Source of the DNA: CALNYX01 sp942490925
GTDB lineage: Bacteria > Chlamydiota > Chlamydiia > Chlamydiales > JAAKFR01
Direction of reading: 5' to 3'
Length of the DNA stretch: 64,000 bases
Assembly (NCBI GenBank): GCA_942490925.1
Contig: CALNYX010000017.1
Span: 620,001 to 684,000, forward strand
Shown: positions 51,626-61,033 of the stretch, one piece after another
Layout: each line of letters begins with the position of its first letter
Numbering within the stretch: position 1 is the stretch's first letter
Position numbers and translations under genes: made by a program
Notes under the pieces: model-generated
Database searches by the model: none
Told to the model about the DNA's origin: nothing
What the model saw: the letters and a program-made list of their open reading frames with translations, nothing else

Positions 51626-52468
51626 ATGGATTTCTCAAAAAAAATGCTGCATGATTTAGAAGAAGCCGCTGCCTCTCTCTCCAAAAACTATCGCAGTGGC
51701 AAGTGGAAACTCACTGAACAAGAAAAACTTGCCTATGTCCTTTGCCGGATGCCAGCAACCTCAGCCGTTTTGCAATTAGTTCTCTCTCAAATAGAATTTA
51801 GCTCCCTTCTAGACCTTGGTGCTGGTCCTGGAACGAGCAGCTTTGCCACTTCCGAAGAGGTCGAGCTCACTTGCGTCGAGCGTGAACTTGATTTCATCAA
51901 GCTCGCCAAAAAGTATGAAGCACGTGGCAGCTGGCACCACAGCGATCTCACCACCTATGACGCAGCGCCTCATGACATCGTTCTCTTTTCCTACTCCTAT
52001 GGAGAGCTTTCAAATGTCTCGCTTGCTCCTTTTTGGGAAAAAGCAAATAAAGCCTTGATCATCATTGAACCGGGAACACCGGATGGCTACCAAACGATCC
52101 TACGTGTCCGCCAAGAACTTCTCGATCTCGGAGGTCATGTCTATGCTCCTTGTCCTCACAATAGACTTTGTCCAATGAAGTCACCAGATTGGTGTCACTT
52201 TGGAGCCCTCGTAGAAAGAACCCAGCTCCACCGACGCCTCAAGCAAGGAACGCTCCCCTACGAAGAGGAGAAATTCAGCTATGTGATCATGAGTAAAGAG
52301 TCTAGACAAGAGCATCTAGCGCGTCTTTTGGCGCATCCAGATAAACGTTCAGGCCACATGCTTTTGAAGCTCTGTACAGAGGATGGCATTGAAACGCGCA
52401 CTGTTACCAAGAGGAAAACCCCTGATTACAAAGAGCTTCGTAAAAAGCGATGGGGTGAAACGTTATGA
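51626..52468 (+). CDS. Rsm22-family small-subunit methyltransferase-like protein
   Basis: A 280-residue protein with a SAM-binding LLDLGAGPGTSSFA motif, then YSYGELS and a Cys-rich segment YAPCPHNRLCPMKSPDWCHFGALVERT followed by EEEKFSYVIMSKE. This set matches Rsm22 proteins, which methylate or assemble the mitochondrial or bacterial small ribosomal subunit and carry an iron-sulfur or zinc site. ATG at 51626 is chosen over a TTG seven codons upstream. It overlaps def on the other strand by six bases. Confidence 0.85.
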   Translation: MDFSKKMLHDLEEAAASLSKNYRSGKWKLTEQEKLAYVLCRMPATSAVLQLVLSQIEFSSLLDLGAGPGTSSFATSEEVELTCVERELDFIKLAKKYEARGSWHHSDLTTYDAAPHDIVLFSYSYGELSNVSLAPFWEKANKALIIIEPGTPDGYQTILRVRQELLDLGGHVYAPCPHNRLCPMKSPDWCHFGALVERTQLHRRLKQGTLPYEEEKFSYVIMSKESRQEHLARLLAHPDKRSGHMLLKLCTEDGIETRTVTKRKTPDYKELRKKRWGETL

Positions 52469-52984
52469 ATATTCTTTTTTGATACGGCGTAGGTAGGGCT
52501 CAAGTTCAGTGCGCTTTTTACCCTTGATACGGTCGATGTAAAGTACGCCGTTGAGGTGGTCGGTTTCGTGCATTCTGTGACGGGCCAAAAAACCCTCATT
52601 CCGCTCCTTAATCACATTCCCCTCAATATCCATCGCTTCAAAATCAATGGAAAAAGGGCGAAGCACTGGGGCATACATTTTGGGAAGGGAAAGGCATGCC
52701 TCATTCATTTCGACCATTTCGATACTCGGATTAGAAATAATGGGGTTGATAAAAACGCGAGGCTTGCCATAGTTTGGCTCCCCATCTTCAAGATCAGTGT
52801 AGACCATCGTTGCAAACATGCGAAGCATCAGCCCCAGCTGGGTTGCAGCAATGCCAATGGCATTGTCACACTCTTCCATTTGGATGAGCATCTGCTCTGC
52901 GAGTTCACGAATCTCATCGGTAATTTCAGTGACCGGCTCAGCTTTTTTACGTAAGACCGGATCACCGAAGTAACGCAATCTCAC
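52463..52984 (-). CDS. def: Peptide deformylase
   Basis: Def removes the formyl group from N-terminal methionine of nascent chains. Motifs: AIGIAATQLGL (GxGxAAxQ), EACLSLP (usual EGCLS, with G changed to A) and the metal-binding HRMHETDHLNGVLYIDRI (HExxH). The 173-residue length is normal. A four-base overlap with secG upstream indicates a tpiA-secG-def operon. Confidence 0.95.
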   Translation of the reverse strand: MRLRYFGDPVLRKKAEPVTEITDEIRELAEQMLIQMEECDNAIGIAATQLGLMLRMFATMVYTDLEDGEPNYGKPRVFINPIISNPSIEMVEMNEACLSLPKMYAPVLRPFSIDFEAMDIEGNVIKERNEGFLARHRMHETDHLNGVLYIDRIKGKKRTELEPYLRRIKKEYS

Positions 52985-53268
52985 TTCTCAATAATCTCCG
53001 TTGAAATACTACGCTTTGATTTTACACGTCCCATTGCACCTGTCCAAAATGAGAGAAGAATACAGCCACCTAAAAAGATGACAGCAAGCCAGGCAGTGAT
53101 CTTTTTGAGAACAGCTGGTGTCGATGTTCCAAAAAGCGAATCGCCACTGTCTCCACCAAATGAAGCACCAAGTCCTGAACTTTTACTCTCCTGAATGAGG
53201 ATCACAAAACAGAGGATCAATGAGGTGAATAAAAAGAGGAACAAGAACAGATAGTATAGAACTGTCAT
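52981..53268 (-). CDS. secG: Protein-export membrane protein SecG
   Basis: The 95-residue protein has two hydrophobic helices (LYYLFLFLFLFTSLILCFVILIQ and KKITAWLAVIFLGGCILLSFW) and the SecG-type loop QESKSSGLGASFGGDSGDSLFGT, which sits between them. SecG is the small subunit of the SecYEG translocon. It overlaps tpiA by four bases and def by four bases. Confidence 0.9.
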   Translation of the reverse strand: MTVLYYLFLFLFLFTSLILCFVILIQESKSSGLGASFGGDSGDSLFGTSTPAVLKKITAWLAVIFLGGCILLSFWTGAMGRVKSKRSISTEIIEK

Positions 53269-54011
53269 GATTTACAACCTTGATTGATAATTTGACTAAA
53301 CGACTCGACAGTGAGCGAAGCTCCACCCACAAGCAAACCGTTCAGATCAGCTTTTTTTAATAATTCTTGGGCATTGTCTGGCTTCACAGATCCACCATAT
53401 TGAATCACGATCTGCTCAGCTGTTTTTTCATCCCAATGCTCAGCAATCAGCTCTCGCAAATAGCGATGCGCCTCTTCAGCATCATCGGGATGCGCCACTT
53501 TCCCCGTTCCAATGGCCCAAACAGGCTCGTAGGCTAACATGATAGATTTCAAATGCTTCACATCTGCAAGCGAGTCGAGCAGCTGCTCTTTGAGAACGCC
53601 ATACATCTCGCCGCGTTCACGCTGCTCGAGGGTCTCTCCAACACAGAGCGTAACTTCCAATCCCTCTTCTAAAGCACGCTTCACCTTACGGTTGATAAAG
53701 GCATTGCTCTCATCAAAAACATGGCGCCGCTCTGAGTGGCCGAGCAGGACAAAGTCAGCCCCCGCCTCTTTGAGCATTGAAGCTGAGATTTCGCCTGTAA
53801 ATGCGCCGGAAGGTGCATCATGCATATTTTGGGCTCCGAGACGAATCGGCAGATCAAGCTGCTTGAGGGAATAGAGCACTGTGAACGGCACAGCCAAAGC
53901 AACTGTTGCTTGACTCTCCCGAATCAACGGTGCTAGACTCGTAGCAAAATCAATCGACTCTGCAACCGTCTTGTGCATCTTCCAGTTTCCTGTGATGAAT
54001 TGGTCGACCAT
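53265..54011 (-). CDS. tpiA: Triosephosphate isomerase
   Basis: TpiA interconverts dihydroxyacetone phosphate and glyceraldehyde 3-phosphate. The 248-residue protein shows GNWKMHK (catalytic Lys), LGHSERRHVFDE (catalytic His), the AYEPVWAIGTGKVA motif containing the catalytic Glu, and a C-terminal VGGASL phosphate loop. The neighbours match Chlamydia (tpiS next to xseA and dxs). It is divergent from xseA, whose start lies 24 bases away. Confidence 0.96.
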   Translation of the reverse strand: MVDQFITGNWKMHKTVAESIDFATSLAPLIRESQATVALAVPFTVLYSLKQLDLPIRLGAQNMHDAPSGAFTGEISASMLKEAGADFVLLGHSERRHVFDESNAFINRKVKRALEEGLEVTLCVGETLEQRERGEMYGVLKEQLLDSLADVKHLKSIMLAYEPVWAIGTGKVAHPDDAEEAHRYLRELIAEHWDEKTAEQIVIQYGGSVKPDNAQELLKKADLNGLLVGGASLTVESFSQIINQGCKS

Positions 54012-54035
54012 AAGTGAGAAGGTGATACCACAAAA

Positions 54036-55379
54036 ATGTCTTCAAAGTCAACTTCATTATATAGTGTTAGCTCCCTGACCTTCGCTATCAAGAATCAATT
54101 AGAATCCTCCTTTGGCTCTGTCGAAGTGCAAGGGGAGATTAGCAACTTCAAAGCTCACTCAAGTGGGCACTACTACTTTGATTTGAAGGATCAGGCAGCA
54201 AAAGTACCAGCTGTTCTCTTCAAAGGGAGCCAAAAAGGCCTCCCGCGTCCTCCCAAGGAGGGCGATCAGGTTGTTCTGAGAGGAGCGCTTTCCGTCTATC
54301 CTCCTCATGGTCGCTACCAGATGATCGTGCGTGAGCTCACCTTCGCCGGCACTGGTGCACTGCTCCTACAGCTCGAAAAGCTCAAACAGGAGCTCAAAGC
54401 GCGCGGCTGGTTTGCCCATGAAACAAAAAAAGAATTGCCTGCTTTTCCAAAAAAGATTGGAATTGTCACAAGTCCAACAGGTGCTGTGATCCGCGACATC
54501 ATCAATGTGATTCGACGGCGCGCCCCTGGGTCCCACCTAATTCTCAATCCTGTCCATGTTCAGGGACCTGAGGCTGCTGGAGAGATTGCCCAGGCGATCC
54601 AGCAATTCAACAGATATCAACTCGTCGACCTGCTCATTGTTGGACGTGGTGGAGGGAGTCTCGAAGATCTCTGGCCTTTCAATGAAGAAATTGTGGCTAA
54701 AGCGATTTTTGAAAGTGAAATTCCCATTATCTCAGCTGTTGGCCATGAAACAGATTTTACTATTGCCGATCTTGTTGCTGACGTGCGAGCGCCAACACCT
54801 TCTGCTGCTGCTGAGCTCGCTGTTTCCGAAAGTCTCCAACATACCGAGTTTCTCAGAAAAACTTCCCGGCAACTTACTCAGCTACTCAAAAATTTACTCT
54901 TCCAAAAACGCAGCAGTCTAACGCATCTCTCCCGTCATCCACTCATTGCAAGCCCCCTAGGCCTACTCAGCCAGCCGATGCAGCGGCTTGATGAGTGCAA
55001 GTTTCAGCTCGACCAAGGGATAAGATATCAGCTCAAGCAGAGACGTTATCAGCTCGAAGGGAAGAAAAAAGAGGTCTTTGCCCTCAAGCCTACGACCCAA
55101 ATTAGACATTTACGCCATCGCCTTGCCCACTTTGAAAAGACACTCACAACTCAGATGCGCACGAGCACCCTTTTCAGACGGACACGCCTCAAACAAATCG
55201 TTAGTGAGCTCAAAGCTCTTGATCCTAAAAACGTCTTAAAAAGAGGGTATGCCATCCTCTTTGCTCAAAAAGAAAATTCCGTTATAGTCTCAAAACGGCA
55301 GCTGGCTCCGAAGCAATCGGTGCGAGCGCTACTGGCTGACGGAGATGTAAAACTTACGGTGGACAATGACACAATTTGA
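54036..55379 (+). CDS. xseA: Exodeoxyribonuclease VII large subunit
   Basis: With XseB it forms exonuclease VII, which digests single-stranded DNA. The 447-residue protein has an N-terminal OB fold (SVEVQGEISNFKAHSSGHYYFDLKD), a catalytic domain (GIVTSPTGAVIRDIINV, LLIVGRGGGSLEDLWPFNEE and AVGHETDFTIADLVADVRAPTPSAAAEL) and a long C-terminal coiled coil. Its end overlaps xseB by 14 bases. Confidence 0.95.
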   Translation: MSSKSTSLYSVSSLTFAIKNQLESSFGSVEVQGEISNFKAHSSGHYYFDLKDQAAKVPAVLFKGSQKGLPRPPKEGDQVVLRGALSVYPPHGRYQMIVRELTFAGTGALLLQLEKLKQELKARGWFAHETKKELPAFPKKIGIVTSPTGAVIRDIINVIRRRAPGSHLILNPVHVQGPEAAGEIAQAIQQFNRYQLVDLLIVGRGGGSLEDLWPFNEEIVAKAIFESEIPIISAVGHETDFTIADLVADVRAPTPSAAAELAVSESLQHTEFLRKTSRQLTQLLKNLLFQKRSSLTHLSRHPLIASPLGLLSQPMQRLDECKFQLDQGIRYQLKQRRYQLEGKKKEVFALKPTTQIRHLRHRLAHFEKTLTTQMRTSTLFRRTRLKQIVSELKALDPKNVLKRGYAILFAQKENSVIVSKRQLAPKQSVRALLADGDVKLTVDNDTI

Positions 55380-55608
55380 AAAATCTTTTAAACGCCTCGA
55401 AGAGATCTTAGAACAGATGAACAAGGGAAGCTTATCTCTTGATGAATCCCTCAAACTCTACGAGGAAGCTGACAAACTCATTGGCAATTGCGCCACACGT
55501 TTGAATGATGCTGAAGAGAAAATCGAAACGTTGATCAAAAAACGCAGTGGCGAAATCGAACTGAACGAAAACCAAGAGCCTCAAACTGAGCCTCTGGCTA
55601 TGACATGA
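55366..55608 (+). CDS. xseB: Exodeoxyribonuclease VII small subunit
   Basis: The 80-residue protein begins TQFEKSFKRLEEILEQMNKG and contains LSLDESLKLYEEADKLIGNC, the two-helix pattern of XseB. It stabilises XseA. Overlaps xseA at its start and dxs at its end (ATGA), so translation is coupled. Length is normal. Confidence 0.93.
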   Translation: MTQFEKSFKRLEEILEQMNKGSLSLDESLKLYEEADKLIGNCATRLNDAEEKIETLIKKRSGEIELNENQEPQTEPLAMT

Positions 55609-57443
55609 AAGAACTCAAAGTAACGCAGCTTCCCACTCTGGCTCAGGAAATTCGCAAGCGGATTATTGATGTCATGGCCGTTAATGGCGGCCATCTTGCT
55701 TCCAACTTAGGCAGCGTTGAACTCACCATTGCCTTACATTATGTCTTCAACTCCCCCGATGACAAATTCATCTTTGATGTGAGTCATCAAGCCTATACAC
55801 ACAAACTGCTCACTGAGCGGGATGACAAACGTTTCGACAAGATTCGCAAAAGTGGTGGCTTAAGCGGTTTCACACATCCTGACGAGTCGGAGCATGACCA
55901 CTTCTTCGCTGGGCACGCTGGCACTGCTCTCTCCCTTGGTATGGGCATGGCTTCATCCCGTGATCTTGATCAGCAGAGCAACCACGTCGTTCCAATCATT
56001 GGAGATGCTACGCTTACCTGTGGCCTTGCGCTTGAGGCGCTCAACAACATCGATCGCAAGCTCAAACGGTTCATCATCGTCCTCAATGACAATGCGATGT
56101 CCATCTCCCCAAATGTCGGCGGTATCACAACTATTCTCAGCCGTCTGATTAGCAATCCGATGACAAACAAACTCTCACGCGAGCTCGAGCAAGCAATTGG
56201 CAAAATTCCCCTCTATGGCGAAACACTGGTCAAACAGAAGCAGCGGCTCGGCGATTCACTCAAGGGTCTTGTCAGCACAGCTCCTTTTTTCGAGCAGTTT
56301 GGACTCTCCTATATCGGCCCTGTTGATGGACATGATGTGAAAAAGCTCGTCTCTGTTTTCAAGGCGCTCAAAGATCTCGAGATGCCCGTCATTGTTCATA
56401 TAGAGACCAAAAAAGGGTATGGAATGCCAGCTGCAGAGGAAGACCCGACAACCTTCCACGGCGTCAAACCTTTTGATCCCGAAACATGTGAGTTTCTCCC
56501 CTCTCCCTCGGTCAAACCAACTTTCCCAAAAGTGTTTGGCAAAGAGCTTGTTGAGATGGGCAAAGAAGATACAAGCTTAGTAGCTATTACTCCCGCCACC
56601 TCAGTTGGCGCTTGTCTTGATCCATTTCGAGACACCTTTCCAAAACGTTTTTTTGATGTTGGCATTGCGGAAGGACATGCTGTTACATTTGCTGGTGGGC
56701 TTGCAAAAGAGCGTTCACAACACGTTGTCTGTTCTGTTTACTCCACCTTTTTACAACGCGCTTTTGACAACATCTTTCAAGATGTCTGCCTTCAAAAGAT
56801 CCCCGTCCTGTTCACTATTGATCGCGCAGGCATTGCAGCTGGAGATGGCGCCACTCACCACGGCATCTACGACATCAGCTTTCTCAAAGCGATGCCAAAC
56901 ATGGTGATCTGCCAACCACGCAATGGCACCATTTTGCGAGAACTCCTTCATAGCGCTTTTGCATGGGAAAGACCAACAGCCATTCGCTACCCCAATATGG
57001 CAACAGAAGATCCAGATGTTCCCCTTCAGCAGAGACCTCTTGGCAAAGCTCAAATTCTCAAAGAGGGTAGCGAGCTTCTCATTGTTGCGCTTGGCCACAC
57101 CGTTAAACTCGGTGAAGAGCTACGCAGTGAGCTGCAAGAAAAAGGCATCTGCGCAACTCTCGTTGATCCAATCTTTGTCAAACCTCTCGACACCGAACTG
57201 TTTACCAAGCTGCTCAAGACTCACCCTTACGTTGTGACGATTGAAGAGCACGCTCTGCGCGGTGGCTTTGGCGAAGAGATCAACAAGCTTTCCCCACAAA
57301 ATGTTCTCAACTTTGGCATCCCCGATCTCTTTTTAGATCATGGCACCTACCAAGAGCTGCTTGAACAGTGTGGCCTTACGCCCAAGCAAATGGCAAATGC
57401 TATTCTGACACATTTTCCAATCAAAGAGGCTGTGTGCACATGA
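55605..57443 (+). CDS. dxs: 1-deoxy-D-xylulose-5-phosphate synthase
   Basis: Dxs condenses pyruvate and glyceraldehyde 3-phosphate for the MEP isoprenoid pathway. The 612-residue protein has GGHLASNLGSVELT (TPP binding), FDVSHQAYTHKLLTER, GDATLTCGLALEALN, LNDNAMSISPNVG, PVDGHDVKKL and the transketolase part with VGIAEGHAVTFAGGLA, and YDISFLKAMPN. Residues usual in the family are retained, with Ser replacing the Gly in FDVGHQ. It starts four bases inside xseB and ends over the nadK start. Confidence 0.95.
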   Translation: MKELKVTQLPTLAQEIRKRIIDVMAVNGGHLASNLGSVELTIALHYVFNSPDDKFIFDVSHQAYTHKLLTERDDKRFDKIRKSGGLSGFTHPDESEHDHFFAGHAGTALSLGMGMASSRDLDQQSNHVVPIIGDATLTCGLALEALNNIDRKLKRFIIVLNDNAMSISPNVGGITTILSRLISNPMTNKLSRELEQAIGKIPLYGETLVKQKQRLGDSLKGLVSTAPFFEQFGLSYIGPVDGHDVKKLVSVFKALKDLEMPVIVHIETKKGYGMPAAEEDPTTFHGVKPFDPETCEFLPSPSVKPTFPKVFGKELVEMGKEDTSLVAITPATSVGACLDPFRDTFPKRFFDVGIAEGHAVTFAGGLAKERSQHVVCSVYSTFLQRAFDNIFQDVCLQKIPVLFTIDRAGIAAGDGATHHGIYDISFLKAMPNMVICQPRNGTILRELLHSAFAWERPTAIRYPNMATEDPDVPLQQRPLGKAQILKEGSELLIVALGHTVKLGEELRSELQEKGICATLVDPIFVKPLDTELFTKLLKTHPYVVTIEEHALRGGFGEEINKLSPQNVLNFGIPDLFLDHGTYQELLEQCGLTPKQMANAILTHFPIKEAVCT

Positions 57444-58303
57444 TCATTGCTCTGTTTGCTAACATGAAAAAGCGCGCAGCATTTGATACAGGCATCAAAG
57501 TCAGAAACTTTCTCAAACAACACGACGTGCAACTTGTTGGACCCGATGAAGAAGCTAAGGAGCTCGAACTCGATCCACTTAACTCAGTACCACCAGAAAA
57601 CATCGATTTTTTGATCTCCCTTGGCGGAGATGGAACAATCCTGCGCCTACTTCACAACTACCCTAATCTTCAAGCTCCTGTCCTTGGCATTAACCTCGGA
57701 CATCTCGGCTTCATGGCTGATATTCCCCTTCCAGATCTCTACCCCAGCCTAGAGGATCTCCTCAATGGAGAGTTCCACATTCAAAAAAGAATTATCATGG
57801 AAGGCATATGTCCCGATGGGAAACATTGCTTTGCCGTCAATGAGATGGTCATCCACAGAGCTAAAAACCCCTCACTGATCGATCTTTCGATTCATGTCGA
57901 TGGAGTCTACCTCAACACCTTCTCTGCCGACGGCATCATCCTCTCTACGCCAAGCGGCTCAACCGCCTATTCACTTGCAGCTGGAGGCCCGATTCTTTCA
58001 CCTGAGCTCAATGCCTTTGTTATCACACCGATTAGTCCACACACCATTTCCAATCGTCCAATTGTCCTCATGCCCAAGGATAAAATCGAGGTGCAATACC
58101 TCAGTCCCTACGATCCTGTGGAGATCACCTATGATGGAATTTCTCGCTCAACGATGGCCACAAATGAAGTTTTTACCACCAGCCGCGCACAGCGCACCTT
58201 TAAGGCTGTCAAACTCCACCGCATTGATTCATACGCCACACTGCGCACCAAGCTCAACTGGTCAGGACAGGTGCGTGGATCTATAGATTCTCAGTTAATT
58301 TAA
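57440..58303 (+). CDS. nadK: NAD kinase
   Basis: NadK phosphorylates NAD to NADP. The 287-residue protein has the GGDGT motif (SLGGDGTILRLL), NLGHLGFMAD, VNEMVIHRAKN and DGIILSTPSGSTAYSLAAGGPI, all NAD-kinase hallmarks. ATG at 57440 overlaps the dxs stop as ATGA; upstream in-frame codons belong to the dxs coding strand. The 3' end overlaps rsmA on the other strand by 23 bases. Confidence 0.95.
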   Translation: MIIALFANMKKRAAFDTGIKVRNFLKQHDVQLVGPDEEAKELELDPLNSVPPENIDFLISLGGDGTILRLLHNYPNLQAPVLGINLGHLGFMADIPLPDLYPSLEDLLNGEFHIQKRIIMEGICPDGKHCFAVNEMVIHRAKNPSLIDLSIHVDGVYLNTFSADGIILSTPSGSTAYSLAAGGPILSPELNAFVITPISPHTISNRPIVLMPKDKIEVQYLSPYDPVEITYDGISRSTMATNEVFTTSRAQRTFKAVKLHRIDSYATLRTKLNWSGQVRGSIDSQLI

Positions 58304-59075
58304 GGAAAGCATCAAAGGTGAGAGTTTCAGGGCGCGCATCGGGATTTTCTCCTATCTCCTCTAGACATTTGGCAACCTCGCTGCTTCCAAACTTCTTGCC
58401 TAGCGATGTACGCACCATCTTCCGCCTCCCTTGAAATGCAAGGTGAACCAGCTCAAAAAAGCGTTTTGCCTCTACAAGTGGCGGCTTTTTAGGAATGAGA
58501 GTGACAACCCCTGAATCAACCTTGGGTTGTGGATAGAAACAACGACGGCTAATTCCAAAGGCGTAGCGCCGCTCTGTATAGAACTCCAGGAAGAGCGTGA
58601 ACGCTCCATAATCCCGAGTTCCAGGTTTTGCAGTCATCCGCCTAGCCATCTCTTCTTGAACCACTACAGTGAGCGATGAGAACAAATCATCACGCAAGAC
58701 AAGACGCGCTAAAATCGGAGAAGTTAAATGGTAGGGTAGATTCGAAACAAGTTTGCAATAGGGCAGACCTGTGAGAGGAAAGGTCAAAATATCATCGGCG
58801 TAGACATCAACATTGCCAAGGCGTGGCAACAGCTCGGCCAACTTGCGATCTTTTTCAACAGCAATCACATGAGCGCCACGAGCTAGGCACGCTTCAGTGA
58901 TCACACCGGGTCCAGGCCCGATCTCAAAGATTTGATCTCCCTTAACCACCTTCGCTTCATCGAGCAACTTATTGATGATGTTGCCATCAACAATAAAGTT
59001 CTGACCAAGGCGCTTAGTAGGCCTGATCTGATTCTCAGCTAGAAAAGCTTGTAGTGTAGAAATTGAGGACAACAT
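58281..59075 (-). CDS. rsmA: 16S rRNA (A1518/A1519) dimethyltransferase
   Basis: RsmA/KsgA dimethylates two adenines in the 3' hairpin of 16S rRNA and acts late in small-subunit assembly. The 264-residue protein shows RLGQNFIVDGNIINKLL, FEIGPGPGVITEACLARGA (SAM loop), the catalytic NLPYHLTSPIL (NxPY) and YGAFTLFLEFYTE. It directly follows the SurA-like gene without a gap. In Chlamydia the same pair occurs. Confidence 0.95.
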   Translation of the reverse strand: MLSSISTLQAFLAENQIRPTKRLGQNFIVDGNIINKLLDEAKVVKGDQIFEIGPGPGVITEACLARGAHVIAVEKDRKLAELLPRLGNVDVYADDILTFPLTGLPYCKLVSNLPYHLTSPILARLVLRDDLFSSLTVVVQEEMARRMTAKPGTRDYGAFTLFLEFYTERRYAFGISRRCFYPQPKVDSGVVTLIPKKPPLVEAKRFFELVHLAFQGRRKMVRTSLGKKFGSSEVAKCLEEIGENPDARPETLTFDAFLKLTENL

Positions 59076-60083
59076 CTATTTCATTGAAAATGGCTTCATA
59101 TCGTCAGGGATAATGGACGAAAGATAAGCATCTGTCAACCCATAGTGACGACGAAGCTTTGTGCGGTACTCAGCATCGTAGCGCACGACATTCTCCTGAA
59201 CAACCTCTTGCTTCAAACGAATAGCCGCCTCAGCAAAGGGAATTGCAATCCCCTTCTCCAATTGTTTCAAATAGAAAATATAGGCAACGCCCCGCTTGGC
59301 AACAGGTTCACTATAGCTTCCTGCCTGCAACGTCTCTAAAACAGCACGGTGAGACTCAGAAATTTCTGTTAGCGAGCGTGCGTATTCAACCGAGACATTC
59401 ACTTGCGCATCGGCTACATGATTTTGAATCGCATCAAGAGGGACTGTCTGCCTAGCAAGAAGCTTATGCGCCTGCTGCGCTGCTCCCAATACCTGACCTT
59501 CATCTGCTCCACGGAGCGAAATCACCTGATAGACCCACTTATCTTCTGGAGGGTTTTCCTGGAGATATTTCTCATAGCGAGCTCGCAGCTCTTTAGGATG
59601 CACCTCGGTAAATGCCTTGGCATGCACCATCATTCCCATCATTCGCTGCACAACCAATTCCGTGTGGAGAAGCTGCCAAGCCTCATCGTAGCCCAGGCCA
59701 AGTCGATCGATATTATAGACCACATCGGGACCAAACATCCGCTCTAGCTCTTCGCGCACTTCACCATCAGACACCTCAATATGCTTCTCTTCAGCATCTG
59801 CAAGAATCAACTGATCATCAAGAGCTGAACGGAGAACAGTACGCCAATTGGCTGCGTAAAACTGAAAGCGCATCGTTGGCTGTGCAATCAAATCTGGATA
59901 TTGTTGATAGAAGAGCAGATCCATCTTACGAACAACATCCATAACAGAGACAGGTTTACTGTTGATTTTCAATAAGATGCGGTTTTCAATTTCGATATGA
60001 TCGGGCTGTCCCCCAAAGTCAAAGCTTGGGGCTGTGGCAAGAGCTGTTGCGCTCAGCAGAAGTGGCAAGAATTTTTTAAACAT
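59076..60083 (-). CDS. SurA-like periplasmic chaperone
   Basis: The 335-residue protein has a signal peptide (KKFLPLLLSATALA) and a SurA N-terminal-like region: ILLKINSKPVSVMDVVRKMDLLF, then LDDQLILADAEEKHIEVSDGEVREELERMFG. A parvulin-like (PPIC) stretch may lie at about 195-290 (YQVISLRGADEG, VAKRGVAYIFYLKQLEKG). SurA assists outer-membrane protein folding. The fit is by pattern and by its position before rsmA. Start ATG has no strong ribosome site. Confidence 0.7.
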   Translation of the reverse strand: MFKKFLPLLLSATALATAPSFDFGGQPDHIEIENRILLKINSKPVSVMDVVRKMDLLFYQQYPDLIAQPTMRFQFYAANWRTVLRSALDDQLILADAEEKHIEVSDGEVREELERMFGPDVVYNIDRLGLGYDEAWQLLHTELVVQRMMGMMVHAKAFTEVHPKELRARYEKYLQENPPEDKWVYQVISLRGADEGQVLGAAQQAHKLLARQTVPLDAIQNHVADAQVNVSVEYARSLTEISESHRAVLETLQAGSYSEPVAKRGVAYIFYLKQLEKGIAIPFAEAAIRLKQEVVQENVVRYDAEYRTKLRRHYGLTDAYLSSIIPDDMKPFSMK

Positions 60084-60110
60084 ATGAGAGAACTATATCA
60101 AAGGATTCGA

Positions 60111-60920
60111 TTATTGACTAGCGCCAAGGGCTCTTTTCACAGCTTGCGCGGCGAAATTGACAACCCGCTGCTCTATCTTTACAAGCTCTCTAACAAAAGC
60201 AACTTCCTTACGTCGGTTAACATGTGCATGCTGGAAAGCTTGCCAGTTCCAACCCACAACCTCTTTAACTCTTGCACGCGTACGTTTCCAATCTTCGGAG
60301 GCGTAATAGTAGGCTCCTGCATTTTGTCGTACCGCCGCTTCAAGAACTTCCGCATTATTTTGCAGATTACCCGCATAGGCATATGCTAAGCCATTTTGTT
60401 TGACAGCTTTCAAAACAACTTTTCGATAATCCAGCGCTCTTGAAATTTCGATTCCATCCCTGTCCCGATCTGTGGATTGAATCTGCTCCGGAATCCACTC
60501 TAAGACCATGCCATCTATGCTGACAGCAAGGAGCGCAATTTCCTCATCAATACCCTGCAGATATCTCACGACTGCAGGATTAGCCCTGACTGCATCCAAA
60601 ATAAATTGACGTTCATGCTTGAGCGGCGAGGTTGATCGTTGAAATACTGCGGCATCCCTATTGATAGCCGCGAGCAGTTTTTGTCGATCTGATGGAACAG
60701 AGCAAGCGTCATAGAGTGCTACAATGAGATTTCCTACAACTGGAATCAGCAGCGTGATGCACCGCAATACACTCTTATCCTGAATATGTTTGTAGTAGTG
60801 ATCTTTGGGCTTTGGCTCGCAGCTACAGCAACACTTTTGGAAAAGATCGATGAGGTTGGTGACAGTGCTGAGTACCGGGATGTAATCACAGGCGCGATCA
60901 GCTTGTACAAGAAGAGACAT
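60111..60920 (-). CDS. DUF4116-containing membrane-associated protein
   Basis: About 269 residues. The N-terminal part has a hydrophobic segment (LRCITLLIPVVGNLIVALYD) and a Cys-rich CCCSC patch. The C-terminal half has DUF4116-like repeats: RKVVLKAVKQNGLAYAYAGN followed by NAEVLEAAVRQNAGAYYYAS, with the pattern V-L-x-A-V-x-x-N-x-x-A. DUF4116 occurs in chlamydiae and amoeba symbionts and is of unknown function. ATG at 60920 with GAGG six bases upstream is preferred to one 19 codons earlier. Confidence 0.65.
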   Translation of the reverse strand: MSLLVQADRACDYIPVLSTVTNLIDLFQKCCCSCEPKPKDHYYKHIQDKSVLRCITLLIPVVGNLIVALYDACSVPSDRQKLLAAINRDAAVFQRSTSPLKHERQFILDAVRANPAVVRYLQGIDEEIALLAVSIDGMVLEWIPEQIQSTDRDRDGIEISRALDYRKVVLKAVKQNGLAYAYAGNLQNNAEVLEAAVRQNAGAYYYASEDWKRTRARVKEVVGWNWQAFQHAHVNRRKEVAFVRELVKIEQRVVNFAAQAVKRALGASQ

Positions 60921-61033
60921 AGACAACCTCATTATAAAGTTTTCATAAAGAGTATGAGAAAAGATTTTAGTTGTCAAACCGGGATTTCCAACCAGTATGT
61001 CTACAAAACAGAGACATACTGGTTGATAATTTT

